64,000 bases of DNA from Dermatophagoides farinae (GCF_024713945.1 NW_027461515.1:93381-157380); one strand, 5' to 3'; numbered from the stretch's first letter, positions 29,620-41,146 are shown. A program made the numbers and translations. The notes: a model not told the origin generated them from the sequence alone.

Positions 29620-29922
29620 CTAATATATAGCTCGCTGGCCTAAATCGGCGTACCATTTGATTTCGTCTTCACCGTCTTTATCATAACGTGCAATAACGTT
29701 CCAAAAAAATAATTTGTCTGCTTTATTATTGTCCATGCAGAAAACGTTCCAGCCGGCAATGGCCGAGTCTTGTTGTTCTTTCTCCACTATATATTCTTTT
29801 ATTTCGCGAAACAGAGAAATATATTCATCCTCGCTTAAATCTACGGAATCGTAAACTTGAGTGTTTGGCACAACGAGTAGGTGGGCGTCTGTGAATGGAT
29901 TTGTTGGTTTTCTAAGGGGCAT
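29620..29922 (-). CDS. Possible HIT-fold protein lacking the histidine triad
   Basis: 100 residues. TDAHLLVVPNTQVYDSVDLS (residues 11-30) looks like the HxLViPK...sl.dL segment of HIT nucleotide hydrolases. AIAGWNVFCMDNNKADKLFF matches the GfNi...dg.a.gQ region. The triad HxHxH is replaced by FFWNVIARY, so nucleotidyl-histidine chemistry could not occur. The usual first 25-30 residues of the HIT domain are missing, and no upstream exon is visible. Similarity is weak; if the fold is right, this is a non-catalytic binding protein. Confidence 0.35.
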   Translation of the reverse strand: MPLRKPTNPFTDAHLLVVPNTQVYDSVDLSEDEYISLFREIKEYIVEKEQQDSAIAGWNVFCMDNNKADKLFFWNVIARYDKDGEDEIKWYADLGQRAIY

Positions 29923-30140
29923 ATGTTATAAATTTTTAATTTATATATTTTAAAAAAATTGAATCTAAACAAATAAGCCAACGTACCGTCTTGTTTCATA
30001 TTAATTTAGATCTAATAAAATAGACGTGTAATCTGAGATCAACAGAAAATTTTCGTTCCGACTTTTTAGGATTTTAATTGATTTATTAAATAATTTCATA
30101 AATAGAAGAAACAGAACAACTTAAAATTATTATTAGATAA

Positions 30141-30707
<567 letters not shown>

Positions 30708-30883
30708 ATTTTTCTTAGCGCACAAGAACTGCTAGTGCTGTTTCTTGTTCATTCCATAAATAATATATATCTATATTTGCATAAATGAAAATCTCACTGC
30801 TATCGTAGACTAATGACTATCGGCAACGTAACAAACCAGTTGCTTGGCTGAATTATGCTCTACTAAGCTCTGAATTTCAGATC

Positions 30884-33673
30884 TTATAGATTGGCTAATA
30901 GAACACGGTTTTTGTTATAATAAGCCGGAACGACCTCGTGCAGCCAGACCGGTTCAATCAGAGACACTATTTTCAAATAGTTGTTAGTTGTAAACCAAAG
31001 TTCGTGATAGATAACCAACTTGGGCATTGAAAAGTACGATGGAAGTTTCAACAATGAATTTTTGTTTTGCGTCGAATTTTTTTTTTGCTTCAAAAGCACG
31101 CTGCTAGGATGAATTAAAGCCGACACCTCTGGAAAGCTCAGCAACTCATAGTCTGATTGACGAGTCTTAATTGCAATATTCAGGAAATAACCAGCAACCA
31201 AGCACTTAATTAGGCTTTCAGAATGGTTTTCGTCTGACTGCGTCATTTCAACACCATGACTTTCTAAGATGGAAGCTAGTTGAATGAAAATGTTTTTAGC
31301 TTTGACCAACAACCGTTCATCAATACAGTTGTTTCGGCACCAGTCTGAACAGTAATTGCTCGTTTGCCATCTTTTGTAAATATTTACCAGGTATACGTGG
31401 TCTCCGAACTGTTCAGCCAAGTAAGTAAAAGGCGACGCTTTGCCGATGATGATCGATTGATTCAACTCCAACAATGCCACTAATATTAGAGCGTCAGAGA
31501 TACAGTTATATATTATACTTTTCACTATCATACATGCATTGTATGTCGAACATGGGAGCATAGCGACAAACTCCCCGAACGGAGTCAGTGTACCGTTTGA
31601 ATTAATAATAGACAAGTAACTCAAATTGTTTAAAGCGTAAGTAAGCGCTGAAGTTGTTGGTTTTTCAATGTAGTCAAAATTCAACACGTCGTCAATGCCT
31701 AAGTATTTTAATGTTAAAACTGTGTCCGTGAGGTTAGACCGATTTATTTCGGGCACGTTAGAATTTTCGAAAAGAGTTTTCCAAGCTTCTTTCGTATAGA
31801 TCCGGAAACAATATCCTGGTCCTGTACGACCTGCTCTACCCGCTCGTTGCATTGCCGAGGCTTTTGAACAAACAACAAGTTTGAGCATTTCCATGTTGCT
31901 CGAGGAATTATAAAAATTTTGCTTCACTAACCCGGAATCAATCACGTAAGTAATATGCGGAATGGTCAATGAGGTTTCAGCAATGTTAGTTGAAAGAATT
32001 ACTTTGCGTTTATTAACAGGCGCTGAATTAAAAACTTTCTGTTGTTCGTCTAGAGATTGACTAGAATATAAGTGAGTAATGATCAGTGACGAAGCTTCGT
32101 CAGAGTTTTTCTCTTTTTTGTTCATCTCCTCTATCATCTGTCCACACATTTCAATCTCATGTTGGCCCGGCAAAAACACTAAAATGTCGCCATCCATTGG
32201 CCTATTATGATGTATGTGTATCACCGTGGAGGCGCACGCTTCAATATAATTGCTTTCAGCTTGTCTAGAATAAAACAATCTTACCGGAAAGCTTTCACCA
32301 GGAACCTCAAAAATCGGCGCACCGTTGAAGTAAGTACTAAACAATTCAGCGTCGATAGTCGCACTTGCAACAATAACTTTCAAGTTGTGACTTCGATATA
32401 AAGACAAATCCTTAATTAGAGCAAGTAGTAAATCGGTGTTCAAAGATCTTTCGTGTGCTTCATCAATTATAATGACAGAATACTGGTCTAATGTAGGGTC
32501 ATTAACAAACTGCTTTAAAAGAATTCCATCCGTTAAAAAACAGATTTTGGTGTCGAGCGAGACGTTATTATCAAATCGAACATTATAACCGACTTCTCTG
32601 CCTAGTGTCACGAGCATCTCGTTACTAACGTGTTTCGCCACGCTCATTGCTGCCACACGACGAGGCTGCGTACAGCAAATCATTCCATTCTTAGTATACC
32701 CTACATCGTCTAAATACTGGGGTAGCTGGGTAGTTTTACCACTTCCTGTTTGGCCCACGAGAATTACCACAGGATTATCTCTTATGCATTCAAGCAATTC
32801 ATTTTTAAACAAGTAAATCGGAAGCTTTTTTCTTTTTTTTTGCAAATCTAGATACATATTCTGCGCTTCCTCGAATTCTTTTTCGTAGAGTAACCGCTTT
32901 TGTAGGATAGCTGCGTTGTCATTTGTCTTGACTTGTTTATCCTCATCATAGACGAACAAACGCTGTTGATTATTGTAAAATTTGAAAGTTAACGAATCTT
33001 GATCAAGGTTTCTTAAAGCATTATCCACGAAACGTGTTTCCCCTAAAGACTCTGTTTTTTGTTTGTTATTTTCAGTCACATCTGTCAAATTATTTTTAAG
33101 CAATTTTCGCTTTTCCATCTCACATTCGTCGTACTCCGTTTTGAAAACAAACAACTTGTCATTTTTCAAATCTTTTTCTCTACTTTCAATAGCGGACTTT
33201 GCCAGATCTAGCGTTTTCAAAGACTTTTCCAGGTCTTTAGTGAGCTGACTATCGTTCAGCAAGGCCAATTTATTGTATAATTCAATCCGAGATTTGGTAT
33301 ACTTTTCTGAGAATTCGACCTGCGAAACTTCGCGATCTTTCAAATACTCCAACCTTTCTTTATACCTCTCTTTTTCGATGTTTATTTTTTTCTTACTAAC
33401 TAGAGCTGGTTCTTCGAGTTTTTTAAAATTTACATCTTTTTTTATCTCAGTCTCACTTTGTTTTAAATCTATGATCGCTTCTACTAACTTTTCCGCTATG
33501 GGTTGATCTAATTCCAAAATGATAATTATCTGCGACACCCATTCCGACTCTTCATTGTTAGATATTATATCTTGTAAACACTCGACTATATTTTTGTCTA
33601 TAAAGCCTAGTATTTTAGAGCAAATCAGCGTGAGCTCAAGCTTAGAAACGTCCACCATTCTGTTTAAACTCAC
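30884..33673 (-). CDS. PRP2: DEAH-box spliceosomal helicase, Prp2/DHX16 type
   Basis: ATPase that remodels the activated spliceosome before the first step. 929 residues: an N-terminal helical domain, SKILGFIDKNIVECLQDI, like that of DHX16/Cdc28; a charged coiled region with ERYKERLEYLKDRE near 110; then Walker A GQTGSGKTT near 306, DEAH near 403, SAT near 434 and QRAGRAGR near 606. The helicase-associated domain contains FGDHVYLVNIYKRWQTSNYC, similar to the DHX16 GDHLVLLNVY block, and the oligonucleotide-fold end YHELWFTTNNY. The absence of an S1 domain argues against Prp22. Prp43 and Prp16 fit less well at the N-terminus. It agrees with the many introns in this window. Confidence 0.88.
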   Translation of the reverse strand: MSLNRMVDVSKLELTLICSKILGFIDKNIVECLQDIISNNEESEWVSQIIIILELDQPIAEKLVEAIIDLKQSETEIKKDVNFKKLEEPALVSKKKINIEKERYKERLEYLKDREVSQVEFSEKYTKSRIELYNKLALLNDSQLTKDLEKSLKTLDLAKSAIESREKDLKNDKLFVFKTEYDECEMEKRKLLKNNLTDVTENNKQKTESLGETRFVDNALRNLDQDSLTFKFYNNQQRLFVYDEDKQVKTNDNAAILQKRLLYEKEFEEAQNMYLDLQKKRKKLPIYLFKNELLECIRDNPVVILVGQTGSGKTTQLPQYLDDVGYTKNGMICCTQPRRVAAMSVAKHVSNEMLVTLGREVGYNVRFDNNVSLDTKICFLTDGILLKQFVNDPTLDQYSVIIIDEAHERSLNTDLLLALIKDLSLYRSHNLKVIVASATIDAELFSTYFNGAPIFEVPGESFPVRLFYSRQAESNYIEACASTVIHIHHNRPMDGDILVFLPGQHEIEMCGQMIEEMNKKEKNSDEASSLIITHLYSSQSLDEQQKVFNSAPVNKRKVILSTNIAETSLTIPHITYVIDSGLVKQNFYNSSSNMEMLKLVVCSKASAMQRAGRAGRTGPGYCFRIYTKEAWKTLFENSNVPEINRSNLTDTVLTLKYLGIDDVLNFDYIEKPTTSALTYALNNLSYLSIINSNGTLTPFGEFVAMLPCSTYNACMIVKSIIYNCISDALILVALLELNQSIIIGKASPFTYLAEQFGDHVYLVNIYKRWQTSNYCSDWCRNNCIDERLLVKAKNIFIQLASILESHGVEMTQSDENHSESLIKCLVAGYFLNIAIKTRQSDYELLSFPEVSALIHPSSVLLKQKKNSTQNKNSLLKLPSYFSMPKLVIYHELWFTTNNYLKIVSLIEPVWLHEVVPAYYNKNRVLLANL

Positions 33674-33893
33674 ACAATTATTTTAATCGCCCTTAATCAA
33701 ATAAATTCGAAACATATGGGGGCACCATTCCCAGATGCAATCTCTCCAGAAAAATTTTTTGTTTTATATGAAAAGCCTTAAAAAAATTAATTAATAATGT
33801 TAACCGAAAAGTAAATCACTTATCTAATTTGAATACTGTTTAACGCCACAGAAATATAGGCCTATTAAAGTACACAGCAAAGATTTTTATGCC

Positions 33894-36800
33894 TTATTCA
33901 TATATATTTTGGTAATATTTAAACCAAGTTTCTAGGGACATAAGTTGAAGGTTGAATTCCAACTGTTGATGATATTCTGGTTTTGCTAATACACCAATAA
34001 TGCTGTTATATAACATTAACCACGATAAGTTTGCTTTTGTATAGATTATCACCATTATGTAGTTGTCATATTCTTCGATCACGAATGTTTTTATGTTTTG
34101 CATAGAAGCTAGTTCTTTTGTGAATTTGTCAACTATGTCTGACAAAACTTTTTGTGGAACCGCAGTTAAATCGTTCAAAAAACTGTTTTCAGTAGATTTC
34201 TTGTCGTTGTTTTCTTCAGAATCGAAATAACTCGAAGATCTGTCTTCAAAGTCGTTTTTTAAAGAGAAGAATACCTGAAAAGCGGGTTCTTGAATTAAAC
34301 GATTGTTTTTAGTCTCGAATTCGTTTATGAACATTCCATCCTGCATGATGTAAACTTTATCGGCGATCATTTCGACTTCGTGAAAATCTCTTGTTAAGAC
34401 AATGACACCTGTGTTGTAACGCTGCTTGAGTTCCAAAATTATATTCCAAATATTCATTGAGGTGAAGAAGTCCATATTGATAGTTGGAAAATCCAACAAT
34501 ATTAAGTTCTTGCACAAAAAAGTAGTTAAAATAAACCTTATTTTTTGATGATCGGAAAAGCAATAATGGTTAAAATGTTTGTCTCTGTATTCCTTAAATT
34601 GCAGCAAGTTGAAGGACTGTGGAATTAAGCTTTGTTTCAAAAATTTTTTGTCAATATTATACAACCGGCCGAAAAATTCTACGTGTTTAACAGGTTTAAC
34701 TTCAAATTCAATTCCAAATGTGGACTGAGCACAATTGCCAATATTTTTCTTGAGCGACTCCATGTTATTAGTGATATCTTCATTAAACAGCTCAACGTTT
34801 CCAAATGTTGGATTAAGAACTCCTCGCAGTAGAGCGATCAGTTTATCGAACCCGCAAATCTGCGAACTTGTAATGCAGATGATTTCTCCTTTCTTGACAC
34901 TGAGTGATATATTATTTAGATATACAATGTTAAGGTAACACTTTGAAAAGCAATGTTTCTTGATCTGACGAATGTAAGACAAATTAATTATTTTGAACAA
35001 ATTGTCGGAATGGATTTTGTTTTTAGCGGAAAAATCGATTGAACTGCTTTTTTTTGCGTGATCCCAGATGTCTATAATTTTGTGGTCAACAGCCGAATTT
35101 ATATATGAACTAGGGCTAGATTGAATGTGATGATTATCTTTATTTGTTATTACCGACTTTTGTTTCATTATACAGCTTTCCGTTTCATAGTCAGGGCTAT
35201 TAATCATTTCGTAATTGCCCCAGTCGATCGAATCATTGTGGTCGATCTTTAAATTAGTGCTGGAAAATATTTCGTTTGACTTACTCAAGCTATCCATTTC
35301 TGTCAATGGAGAAATGTTCAATACGTTTTTTTCATCGTTGTTAATACCTTGGAACTGACTCACATCAGGTAAATCATTAGGTTTATTTGAGGCAAGCGTA
35401 AGTTCGGTCGTTTTGTCAAACTTGGATTTTATGTTGTTATATATCAAATAGAACTTAGCTTTCAAAGCTTCTGAGAATACTTTTTTTTTTGTACTTCCTC
35501 TCAGCTTGTGCTTTACAACACCGTCCCTAACTGCAACTTCCGTTATTATGAATAATAAAAAGTACATAATAATCGAAATACTTTGAATGATTGTAATAAA
35601 AACAATTTCACTTTGTAGTTTGTTATCATTGCAAAATTTTGCGTCAGGCCCGCAATGACAATACATAAATGTTTGATAAAACATGTATGAAAAAGGAATT
35701 TGTGGCAGTAATATCATCAGAACTGAATAGAGAGAAAAAAAAGAAAGTGTTTTCAATTGCTCAATCAACGATCGAGATCCGCCGTTTCCCATTTTAAAAA
35801 GTTCATTATTCGTTATTTTGGTTTTAAAAAACCTAAAATCCTCAACCAGATCATCCAAATTACTATACTTAATCCCGCTTTTACTCATTTGCTGAATGTT
35901 GTATGTATACATGATTTTATCGTCAAAATAGTTAGAAAAATTACCCAATTGCAGAGATTTATTGTCAGAACTAAACAGAGGAAACTTTGGAAATTCATAT
36001 TTCAGCATTACACTTATTGTAAACAACGGTAACAATACACTCAAGCAAATGTTTAAAAGCTGAATCGACTGATGCCTAGAAAACAATTTTCCCAACAAAT
36101 GGATATAGCTACTGCTAACTATAGAGTTCAAAAAGCAAACTAGAAGTAAATAAAAAAAATATCTCGACCTAAAAACAGTATTAGTAGAAAACACGCAACA
36201 GATTACAGCCACGGAAAAAAATATCATCAAACAGTAAACAATGTCAATAATGATTTCGTGTGTCCAATAAACAAACTTTGATACACCACAATACTCCATT
36301 TGTTGTTTTATTTCGTAGTAACTGTCAATCTGGTGGTACACATCAATTAAACTATTGGCTAGTAAAATTGACATCGGCACAATGGAAGTTTGCACAATTG
36401 CAAGCACGAGAGTATTTTTATACAGGTTGCTATACAAAGTAACCCGAGCATTTTCATTTAAATCAGAGAAATTCATTTTGCATCGATCGATTCCAAATTC
36501 ATTTTCAAGTAGGAGAAATTTTTTCCAAGACTGAGACGAAAAACTATTTACAAAGATAGAAGAGTCTTTTTCAATTTCGAAAATTAAGCAAAGAACAAAA
36601 ATACAAGAGCCAGCTATATAAAAGACTATGGCGTAACTATCATTCTTAAACGTACGTAATCTTCTCGACAGTAGCAAGCAAAAGTGTTTTACAGCATTTC
36701 GAAATACGGATTTAGCTTCGGTCCACTTCGATCTGGTTTCAAACAAATATTTTAAACGCATACCCAAAATTAACTGTTTGTTGTGTTTATAAATGGGTTC

Positions 36801-39161
36801 GTCTAAATACTCAATAGTTTCAACGCTTCCCACGGGTGAGTACTCATCAGCACTGCAAATTCCGCCATCGAGATATAGAACCTCAGCTTTGTTGTTTTTG
36901 TACAAGCTATTACTTTTTTTGAAATTTTCTACAGGAGCAACAACTTTGATCAACGACGGCGATCTTCGCCTTTGCGCTTCTCGAGCTTGTAAGGTTTTAA
37001 TCGCTTTTTCGTTTAAGCTTACAGACAATGCTTTTTTATAGTTTTTATTGTCTTGAACAAGTATTTTTAGTGAACGTAAGGTGTCGCTATTTTCGTTTAT
37101 CAATTTCAAATCGTTTGTTTGTTTATTTAATCTATTTTGCTCCAGCTGCAGGTAATAGCGATAATTTAAGACAAATTCAGTGTTATTGACTAAACACTTC
37201 CGAAGCATCATTTCAAAACTATTGTTAGAAATGTTTAGTTCCAAAATCGAAAATGCTTTATGCTTGAGTAGAATATACTGATATATGTTATATACCATGC
37301 TCGTATGTTGTGTGTTTAATTGGTACGTTATATGTCTATAACCTTTATCCAGTATTATTAAGTCTTTTTCAACTATTTTCATCAGTTCAGCATCCAAATT
37401 CTCAATATTCGCTTTTGATTGAATATGGATAGTATAAAAATTAGTAAAACAGCTTTTCAAAAATTTTAAAGACCCGTATGCAGATATTTTTCCGTTTATC
37501 AGAATTGCTAATTTATCAGCTCGATACATTGCTTCGTTAATATTCTTGGTGTGAATCAAAATGCATCTTTGAGTTTTATGCTTCAACAAAAACTTCCAAA
37601 CCTTTTCACGCTGATACAAGTATAAATAGCAATCGATGTCGTCGATAATTACAACTTTTGGGTCTCCAACAAACGCCAACCCGATAGATACTAAATTTTT
37701 TTGACTATTAGTAAGATTTTTAAGCTTCGTATGACGCAAATTCTCAATCGCGAGGTCTTGTAAAATACGACTTACTTCAGACTCATACTCAGCAATGCGT
37801 GTTTTGAATGACGTTCTATTCTTGATTTTGTGAACGAACTCAAACACCTCTTCAACGTTCAAATATTCATGAAAACAACTAAGAGAATAAATGTTTGAAA
37901 ATCCAATGTTTTTGATTGCGTTTGCAGCAGCCTTTCGCAAGTCTGTTCCACAAATCAGAGTAGAACCGCTAGAACTATCTATTATTCCGGCAATAATATT
38001 TAAAAAAGTAGATGAACCACCGCGATTTGCGCACACTATTGCAACTATTTCATTTGGAAACCCAATAAAAGTTAAACCTTTCAAAACGTGATTTCCTATG
38101 GGTGATGAAACTCCAGCGAACCCTAGAGAAGTAATAACCCAGTTTCTTAGTCTGCTGAAAGAAAATATAGTTTCTGTGTAGATTTTATGGACTGAATCCA
38201 AGGTTACGTAAGCTTTAGAGTGACTTTTATCAGTATCTAATTTGCTAATAGCAGGTTCAATCAGTGCGTTATTATGATAATATGGAAATGTCTCTTCCCA
38301 TATTTTTTTACGACGGATATATTTCGACGTGAAGTAGGACTTCTTTAAAAAAAAGTTCCATCTACGGTGAATTCCGTAAGAGTTTGGCAACACACGTAAG
38401 AAATAAACACCTAAACAAAGAAAAACAAACGTGCTGGTTAATAGTAGCAACACAATTGCATACAAAGGAATCTGGTTGTTCTCAGCACTAAAAAATGCAC
38501 AGTTAGAAAGTATTGCTTTAAGCGCGTAAACAAAAAGAGCTTGAGGCGATAACACAATAAAAGGTGAAATTAGTTTTGCATTACTTATAATTGAAGAGTT
38601 AAAAACCAACAACAAAAAAACGATCGTGTGCAACAATATACCTAGTCTCATTGACTGAACCATAGTAGACAGCATAAAAGACTGACAAGTCGTAGCAACT
38701 GTGTATACGCAAAATACAAACAATAGTACAACGCAGCGAGATATATCTAGAGAAGCTTGATATGCCATTTTCATTGTTTTTGTATTCATCAAAAGGCTTT
38801 CAACCAGAATAATCGAAGTCCAGTAAACTGGAGCAACTAAAATGTTTCTAATTGCTATTGCAAAAACATAATGTATGTCTAAGTATCCAAACAACCGTAA
38901 ATAGCTATTTGTCAGCCTATTACAATATCTCAGAAAAATCAAAGAATTTGACAAGTATTGAGACAGCAAAAATGTGATGCAAAACAAGACATCAAATCTG
39001 AAATTGGATTTATCGTTGATAAACAAATAAAAGCTCCAGTGGTTTGCATAAACAAATGTCAGTAAAAGTATAACGACTGAAAAAAAAAATTCAACACATG
39101 TAGATCTCCACTGTTTTAAAGCTAACTTGATTTCATGTTGCACAATGTGTTTAATACGCAT
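33894..39161 (-). CDS. ABCA-like full transporter with two degenerate ATPase domains
   Basis: 1755 residues in the order membrane domain 1 (about 20-275), nucleotide domain 1 (about 350-570), membrane domain 2 (about 830-1230), nucleotide domain 2 (about 1410-1630) and a soluble tail. The blocks between Walker A and signature in domain 2 (NIGNCAQ..., HVEFFGRLY) are of ABCA style. Both ATPase sites are damaged. Walker A 1 is CANRGGSST near 377 with Ser for Lys, and Walker A 2 is TSSQICGFDK near 1432 with no GK[ST]. Signatures are LTNSQ and FSDHQ instead of LSGGQ. The Walker B Glu is Asp in domain 1 (IIDDID) and Phe in domain 2 (LLDFPTIN). The H-loop of domain 2 is also changed. The frame is intact, so it is kept by selection, perhaps as a scaffold or lipid-binding protein. 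Confidence 0.85.
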   Translation of the reverse strand: MRIKHIVQHEIKLALKQWRSTCVEFFFSVVILLLTFVYANHWSFYLFINDKSNFRFDVLFCITFLLSQYLSNSLIFLRYCNRLTNSYLRLFGYLDIHYVFAIAIRNILVAPVYWTSIILVESLLMNTKTMKMAYQASLDISRCVVLLFVFCVYTVATTCQSFMLSTMVQSMRLGILLHTIVFLLLVFNSSIISNAKLISPFIVLSPQALFVYALKAILSNCAFFSAENNQIPLYAIVLLLLTSTFVFLCLGVYFLRVLPNSYGIHRRWNFFLKKSYFTSKYIRRKKIWEETFPYYHNNALIEPAISKLDTDKSHSKAYVTLDSVHKIYTETIFSFSRLRNWVITSLGFAGVSSPIGNHVLKGLTFIGFPNEIVAIVCANRGGSSTFLNIIAGIIDSSSGSTLICGTDLRKAAANAIKNIGFSNIYSLSCFHEYLNVEEVFEFVHKIKNRTSFKTRIAEYESEVSRILQDLAIENLRHTKLKNLTNSQKNLVSIGLAFVGDPKVVIIDDIDCYLYLYQREKVWKFLLKHKTQRCILIHTKNINEAMYRADKLAILINGKISAYGSLKFLKSCFTNFYTIHIQSKANIENLDAELMKIVEKDLIILDKGYRHITYQLNTQHTSMVYNIYQYILLKHKAFSILELNISNNSFEMMLRKCLVNNTEFVLNYRYYLQLEQNRLNKQTNDLKLINENSDTLRSLKILVQDNKNYKKALSVSLNEKAIKTLQAREAQRRRSPSLIKVVAPVENFKKSNSLYKNNKAEVLYLDGGICSADEYSPVGSVETIEYLDEPIYKHNKQLILGMRLKYLFETRSKWTEAKSVFRNAVKHFCLLLSRRLRTFKNDSYAIVFYIAGSCIFVLCLIFEIEKDSSIFVNSFSSQSWKKFLLLENEFGIDRCKMNFSDLNENARVTLYSNLYKNTLVLAIVQTSIVPMSILLANSLIDVYHQIDSYYEIKQQMEYCGVSKFVYWTHEIIIDIVYCLMIFFSVAVICCVFSTNTVFRSRYFFYLLLVCFLNSIVSSSYIHLLGKLFSRHQSIQLLNICLSVLLPLFTISVMLKYEFPKFPLFSSDNKSLQLGNFSNYFDDKIMYTYNIQQMSKSGIKYSNLDDLVEDFRFFKTKITNNELFKMGNGGSRSLIEQLKTLSFFSLYSVLMILLPQIPFSYMFYQTFMYCHCGPDAKFCNDNKLQSEIVFITIIQSISIIMYFLLFIITEVAVRDGVVKHKLRGSTKKKVFSEALKAKFYLIYNNIKSKFDKTTELTLASNKPNDLPDVSQFQGINNDEKNVLNISPLTEMDSLSKSNEIFSSTNLKIDHNDSIDWGNYEMINSPDYETESCIMKQKSVITNKDNHHIQSSPSSYINSAVDHKIIDIWDHAKKSSSIDFSAKNKIHSDNLFKIINLSYIRQIKKHCFSKCYLNIVYLNNISLSVKKGEIICITSSQICGFDKLIALLRGVLNPTFGNVELFNEDITNNMESLKKNIGNCAQSTFGIEFEVKPVKHVEFFGRLYNIDKKFLKQSLIPQSFNLLQFKEYRDKHFNHYCFSDHQKIRFILTTFLCKNLILLDFPTINMDFFTSMNIWNIILELKQRYNTGVIVLTRDFHEVEMIADKVYIMQDGMFINEFETKNNRLIQEPAFQVFFSLKNDFEDRSSSYFDSEENNDKKSTENSFLNDLTAVPQKVLSDIVDKFTKELASMQNIKTFVIEEYDNYIMVIIYTKANLSWLMLYNSIIGVLAKPEYHQQLEFNLQLMSLETWFKYYQNIYE

Positions 39162-39355
39162 TAAAAATATTTGAGAACAAATTATAAAGTAAGGTAAAAT
39201 TAATCAATTTGATTTCATTTTATTTTTAGTTATTACTATATGAACCAAAAACTGTTCTAGATCATATTAAACATAAAACAAACAAATTAAACATTGATAG
39301 TTTATGCAGTAAATTATTGTAATAACTAATTGTGTATGAGTAAATACTTATTATT

Positions 39356-41146
39356 TTAGAAAAGTTTCCAAGCAGAACCTACGAAATTTTCGTTATCCAA
39401 TATTAAATCATCTTTGTGCAATATTGATCTTCTATTTAATTTTTTTTTTGGTGCGGCTTTGAAAGAGACATCCAACATCTTGTCGTTGGCAAAATAACTA
39501 TCTGTAAATACAGCAATGGTCAAGTTGTTTTCATTTGATTCAGTTACAGGTATATTAAAATTTATTTTGTATTCTTTATCCGTTACAATGGCTTGCTGAC
39601 AATTATACAAGCTATTGTTTTTTTTATCAGAAACGAAAATATAAATTCTTTCTTGAATATATTCAGGATAATATGGACAGTGGAAATAACCAGAATTAAC
39701 TATGTTTCCAGCTGTGTTTCTTTTTATCATGATTGAAATAGTTGCAATATCACCAACAGCAATATCATCTTCATCTTCTACAAATACTTCAGCCCGTATG
39801 ACATATGTAGGTAGAGATTTGTAAAACAGCTCAATATCATTTTTTTGTTCTTCTGTTAAATTCTTCAAGTATTTATCCCTGTTAATTAAAAATTCGTGTA
39901 ATAACTCTTTGAAATTATTGAAATGTGCCATTTTTTTAGTACCAAACTCAGATAGAAGAATTTCGTTGATATTAGATGCTCTCTCTTCGTCAATATGCGG
40001 AGCTTGACATAAAAAATAACTACTAATCATGACTGACTGCCTAATACACTTTCTAAGACCAATAATAGTTTGAACGCAATCACACCAACTATGAATAAAA
40101 GCGAGATGCAAAGCAAACTTGGTTGCAATTTCAGAAATTATAAGCAAACTATCCAGAATTTTTTGCAAATCGGTAGAAAGCAAGTGTTTCTTTCTTTGCA
40201 AATAAATAAAAAATAAACAAAATGCTACAATAGCATCACAATCATCTTTCAATTCAACCTCAGAAATAATTTTCTCAATTGAAGCTAATTTTCTTATTTC
40301 TTCAGCTTGAGGTTTGGATACTTTTGAAACAATTTTCTTAACTTCTTTAATTTTAGAAATAAGCTTTAGTAAATAATATGTATTTAGATCTGACGGTAAA
40401 TTTTCAGTTAAATAATAAACTGATGTATTTTCTAATCCGAATATTCCTTTTTCTGTAACATAACTGTACAACATAAAGAAAATTGAAGGGATTAGAAGGG
40501 TTAAAAAAGTGACAAAACTAAATAAGAATGGAATCTGATATTCTTCTTTTAAGAGCATTGATGGTAACCCTATAGAAAGTTTTGTATTACTAATCACCCC
40601 ATCAGGAGAACCGTATTTTTTGTAGTTTTCTAACAATTGTGGATCAGTAAGTGTGGAGAAAGCTTTTTTCAATAAAACAAACTTCGCAGCTGCAGTAGGA
40701 TCGTTAGGATTTCGGTCTGGGTGGTATTTAAGCGACAAAATTCTAAATTTTTTTTTCAGTAATGCTTCATCGCTTGTTTTATCGACGTCTAAAATTTGAT
40801 AAGGGTCAAAAGATTTTTGTACCGAAAGGTTTGGAAGGTTATTAATGCACAACTTAATGAAGCAAGAAGTAAACAGGATGTAAAAAGCAAAGATAGAGAT
40901 AGATCGCGTATTTAATTTGTTTTTTTTAGCAAGATTCTGAACTTTTACCTTGCATTGAGAACAACTACATTCTGACAAAAATGTTTTAGGTTTTCTAAAG
41001 AAATATAATACCAGTGAAACGGTGAAACCTAATAATAAGACTATTCCAATCGTGAATATAAAATACAAAAATGCATTGTCGTCATATTCTAAATTAGAAT
41101 GACCAGTATCTTTTGTGAATGCATCTGCAAAAGACATTTGAATCAA
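39356..41146 (-). CDS. SEC63: Sec63 translocon co-chaperone
   Basis: J-domain protein of the ER membrane that recruits BiP to the Sec61 channel. 596 residues: first membrane helix at 29-51, second at about 83-103, lumenal J domain at about 112-165 with HPD near 141 and LKKAFSTLTDP after it, third helix at about 205-228, then cytosolic Sec63 (Brl) domain with a helical part and a beta-rich end with YPEYIQERIY. The acidic tail common in other species is missing. Two ATGs lie 3 codons apart at the start; either could be used. Confidence 0.92.
   Translation of the reverse strand: MIQMSFADAFTKDTGHSNLEYDDNAFLYFIFTIGIVLLLGFTVSLVLYFFRKPKTFLSECSCSQCKVKVQNLAKKNKLNTRSISIFAFYILFTSCFIKLCINNLPNLSVQKSFDPYQILDVDKTSDEALLKKKFRILSLKYHPDRNPNDPTAAAKFVLLKKAFSTLTDPQLLENYKKYGSPDGVISNTKLSIGLPSMLLKEEYQIPFLFSFVTFLTLLIPSIFFMLYSYVTEKGIFGLENTSVYYLTENLPSDLNTYYLLKLISKIKEVKKIVSKVSKPQAEEIRKLASIEKIISEVELKDDCDAIVAFCLFFIYLQRKKHLLSTDLQKILDSLLIISEIATKFALHLAFIHSWCDCVQTIIGLRKCIRQSVMISSYFLCQAPHIDEERASNINEILLSEFGTKKMAHFNNFKELLHEFLINRDKYLKNLTEEQKNDIELFYKSLPTYVIRAEVFVEDEDDIAVGDIATISIMIKRNTAGNIVNSGYFHCPYYPEYIQERIYIFVSDKKNNSLYNCQQAIVTDKEYKINFNIPVTESNENNLTIAVFTDSYFANDKMLDVSFKAAPKKKLNRRSILHKDDLILDNENFVGSAWKLF

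Noticed and set aside
37740-37785. GTAAGT at about 37776 in the ABCA-like gene as a donor
   Set aside because: No T-rich AG follows at a suitable distance and the segment leads normally into the signature region.
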